Source of the DNA: Streptosporangiales bacterium
GTDB taxonomy: Bacteria > Actinomycetota > Actinomycetes > Streptosporangiales > Streptosporangiaceae
Direction: 5' to 3'
Assembly: GCA_009380095.1 (NCBI GenBank)
Contig: WHSL01000008.1
Span: forward strand, 1 to 57,039
DNA: 57,039 bases
A program made the translations under genes and the position numbers. The notes under the pieces were generated by a model that ran no database searches, had not been told where the DNA came from, and worked only from the letters and a program-made list of their open reading frames with translations. How positions within the stretch are numbered: the stretch's first letter is position 1; every line of letters starts with the position of its first letter. Shown here in pieces: positions 56,815-57,039 of this stretch.

Positions 56815-57039
56815 CCGGGGGACGGAACCCCGGACTCCCCGGACCCCCCGGCCCCGGACCCCCCGGACCCCGGACCCCGGACCCCGGCCCTCCGGAGCCC
56901 GATGCGGTCGGTCAGCCCGGTCTGCGCGAGCGACACCACGGGATGACCGGACGGCGGCTCCGGAACCCCCGAACCCTCCCGATGTCCTCGGGCGCTGCGC
57001 GCCCTACGGCAACCCGGCCGGGGCCGCCGAGACTCCGGC
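56811..57039 (-). other. possible 3' end of a minus-strand gene, cut by the window edge
   Basis: On the minus strand a frame is open from the window edge to a TAG that overlaps the pcrA stop. Its middle (SGHPVVSLAQTGLTDRIGLRR in part) has strong G/C at third positions. The last 28 codons are Gly/Ser-rich and come from a CCGGACCCC-type repeat on the plus strand (about 56,826-56,888). The outer part is less convincing, and another frame there looks more coding-like, so a frameshift is possible. No family was recognised. Confidence 0.25.

Overview
The window is chromosomal DNA of very high G+C content. Codon third positions are almost always G or C, and GTG starts and 4-base ATGA/GTGA stop-start overlaps are common. 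Gene order matches the conserved actinobacterial core block known from Mycobacterium and Streptomyces: glmS, acpS/nnr, alr, tsaE-tsaB-rimI-tsaD, groES-groEL1, sigD-rsdA, guaB-guaB3, a GMC oxidase (choD position), guaA, the PspC/histidine-kinase cluster and pcrA. From this I infer a filamentous actinomycete, possibly of the Streptosporangiales. No rRNA, tRNA, CRISPR array, insertion sequence or prophage was seen.

Layout. 1-4.5 kb: a four-gene ABC-2 exporter operon and a DUF389 membrane protein. 4.5-9.5 kb: coaA (minus strand), then glmS, acpS and the bifunctional NAD(P)HX repair gene. 9.5-11.8 kb: a large PrsW-type intramembrane protease with extra domains. 12-17.8 kb: alr, an alpha/beta hydrolase, a family 4-like uracil-DNA glycosylase and the t6A genes tsaE, tsaB, rimI and tsaD in one run. 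18-21.4 kb: a coiled-coil protein with a perfect heptad array, a small zinc-ribbon protein and a methyltransferase gene broken by three single-base shifts. 21.4-25.6 kb: CIRCE-controlled groES-groEL1, then a SigD/ShbA-like sigma factor with its membrane anti-sigma factor. 25.6-34.2 kb: DUF5319, guaB, guaB3, glpD, gabD2 and a GMC oxidoreductase. 34.2-38.8 kb: a truncated AlkD-like gene, a putative V4R/methanogen-output-domain sensor coupled to a PAS-GAF-PP2C phosphatase, and guaA. 38.8-40.5 kb: three abutting gene remnants (UvrA-like, WYL regulator, serine hydrolase). 40.6-46.9 kb: kynU and a form II carbon monoxide dehydrogenase-like cluster coxS-coxL-coxM-coxG. 47-50.5 kb: two divergent PspC units, one carrying a sensor kinase and LuxR regulator. 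50.5-57 kb: nucleoside hydrolase, PIG-L deacetylase, dhaKLM and pcrA.

Two patterns cut across the genes. First, at least eleven genes on both strands have a TANNNT-like -10 hexamer ending 6-8 bases before the start codon and no Shine-Dalgarno sequence, which predicts leaderless mRNAs and fixes several starts. Second, all detectable gene damage sits in non-essential genes, mostly as single-base losses, while the core genes are intact. The strongest candidates for new biology are the PrsW fusion, the heptad-repeat coiled-coil protein, the sensor/PP2C pair and the cysteine-less GuaB3. I did not find a clearly new multi-gene defence or mobile system.
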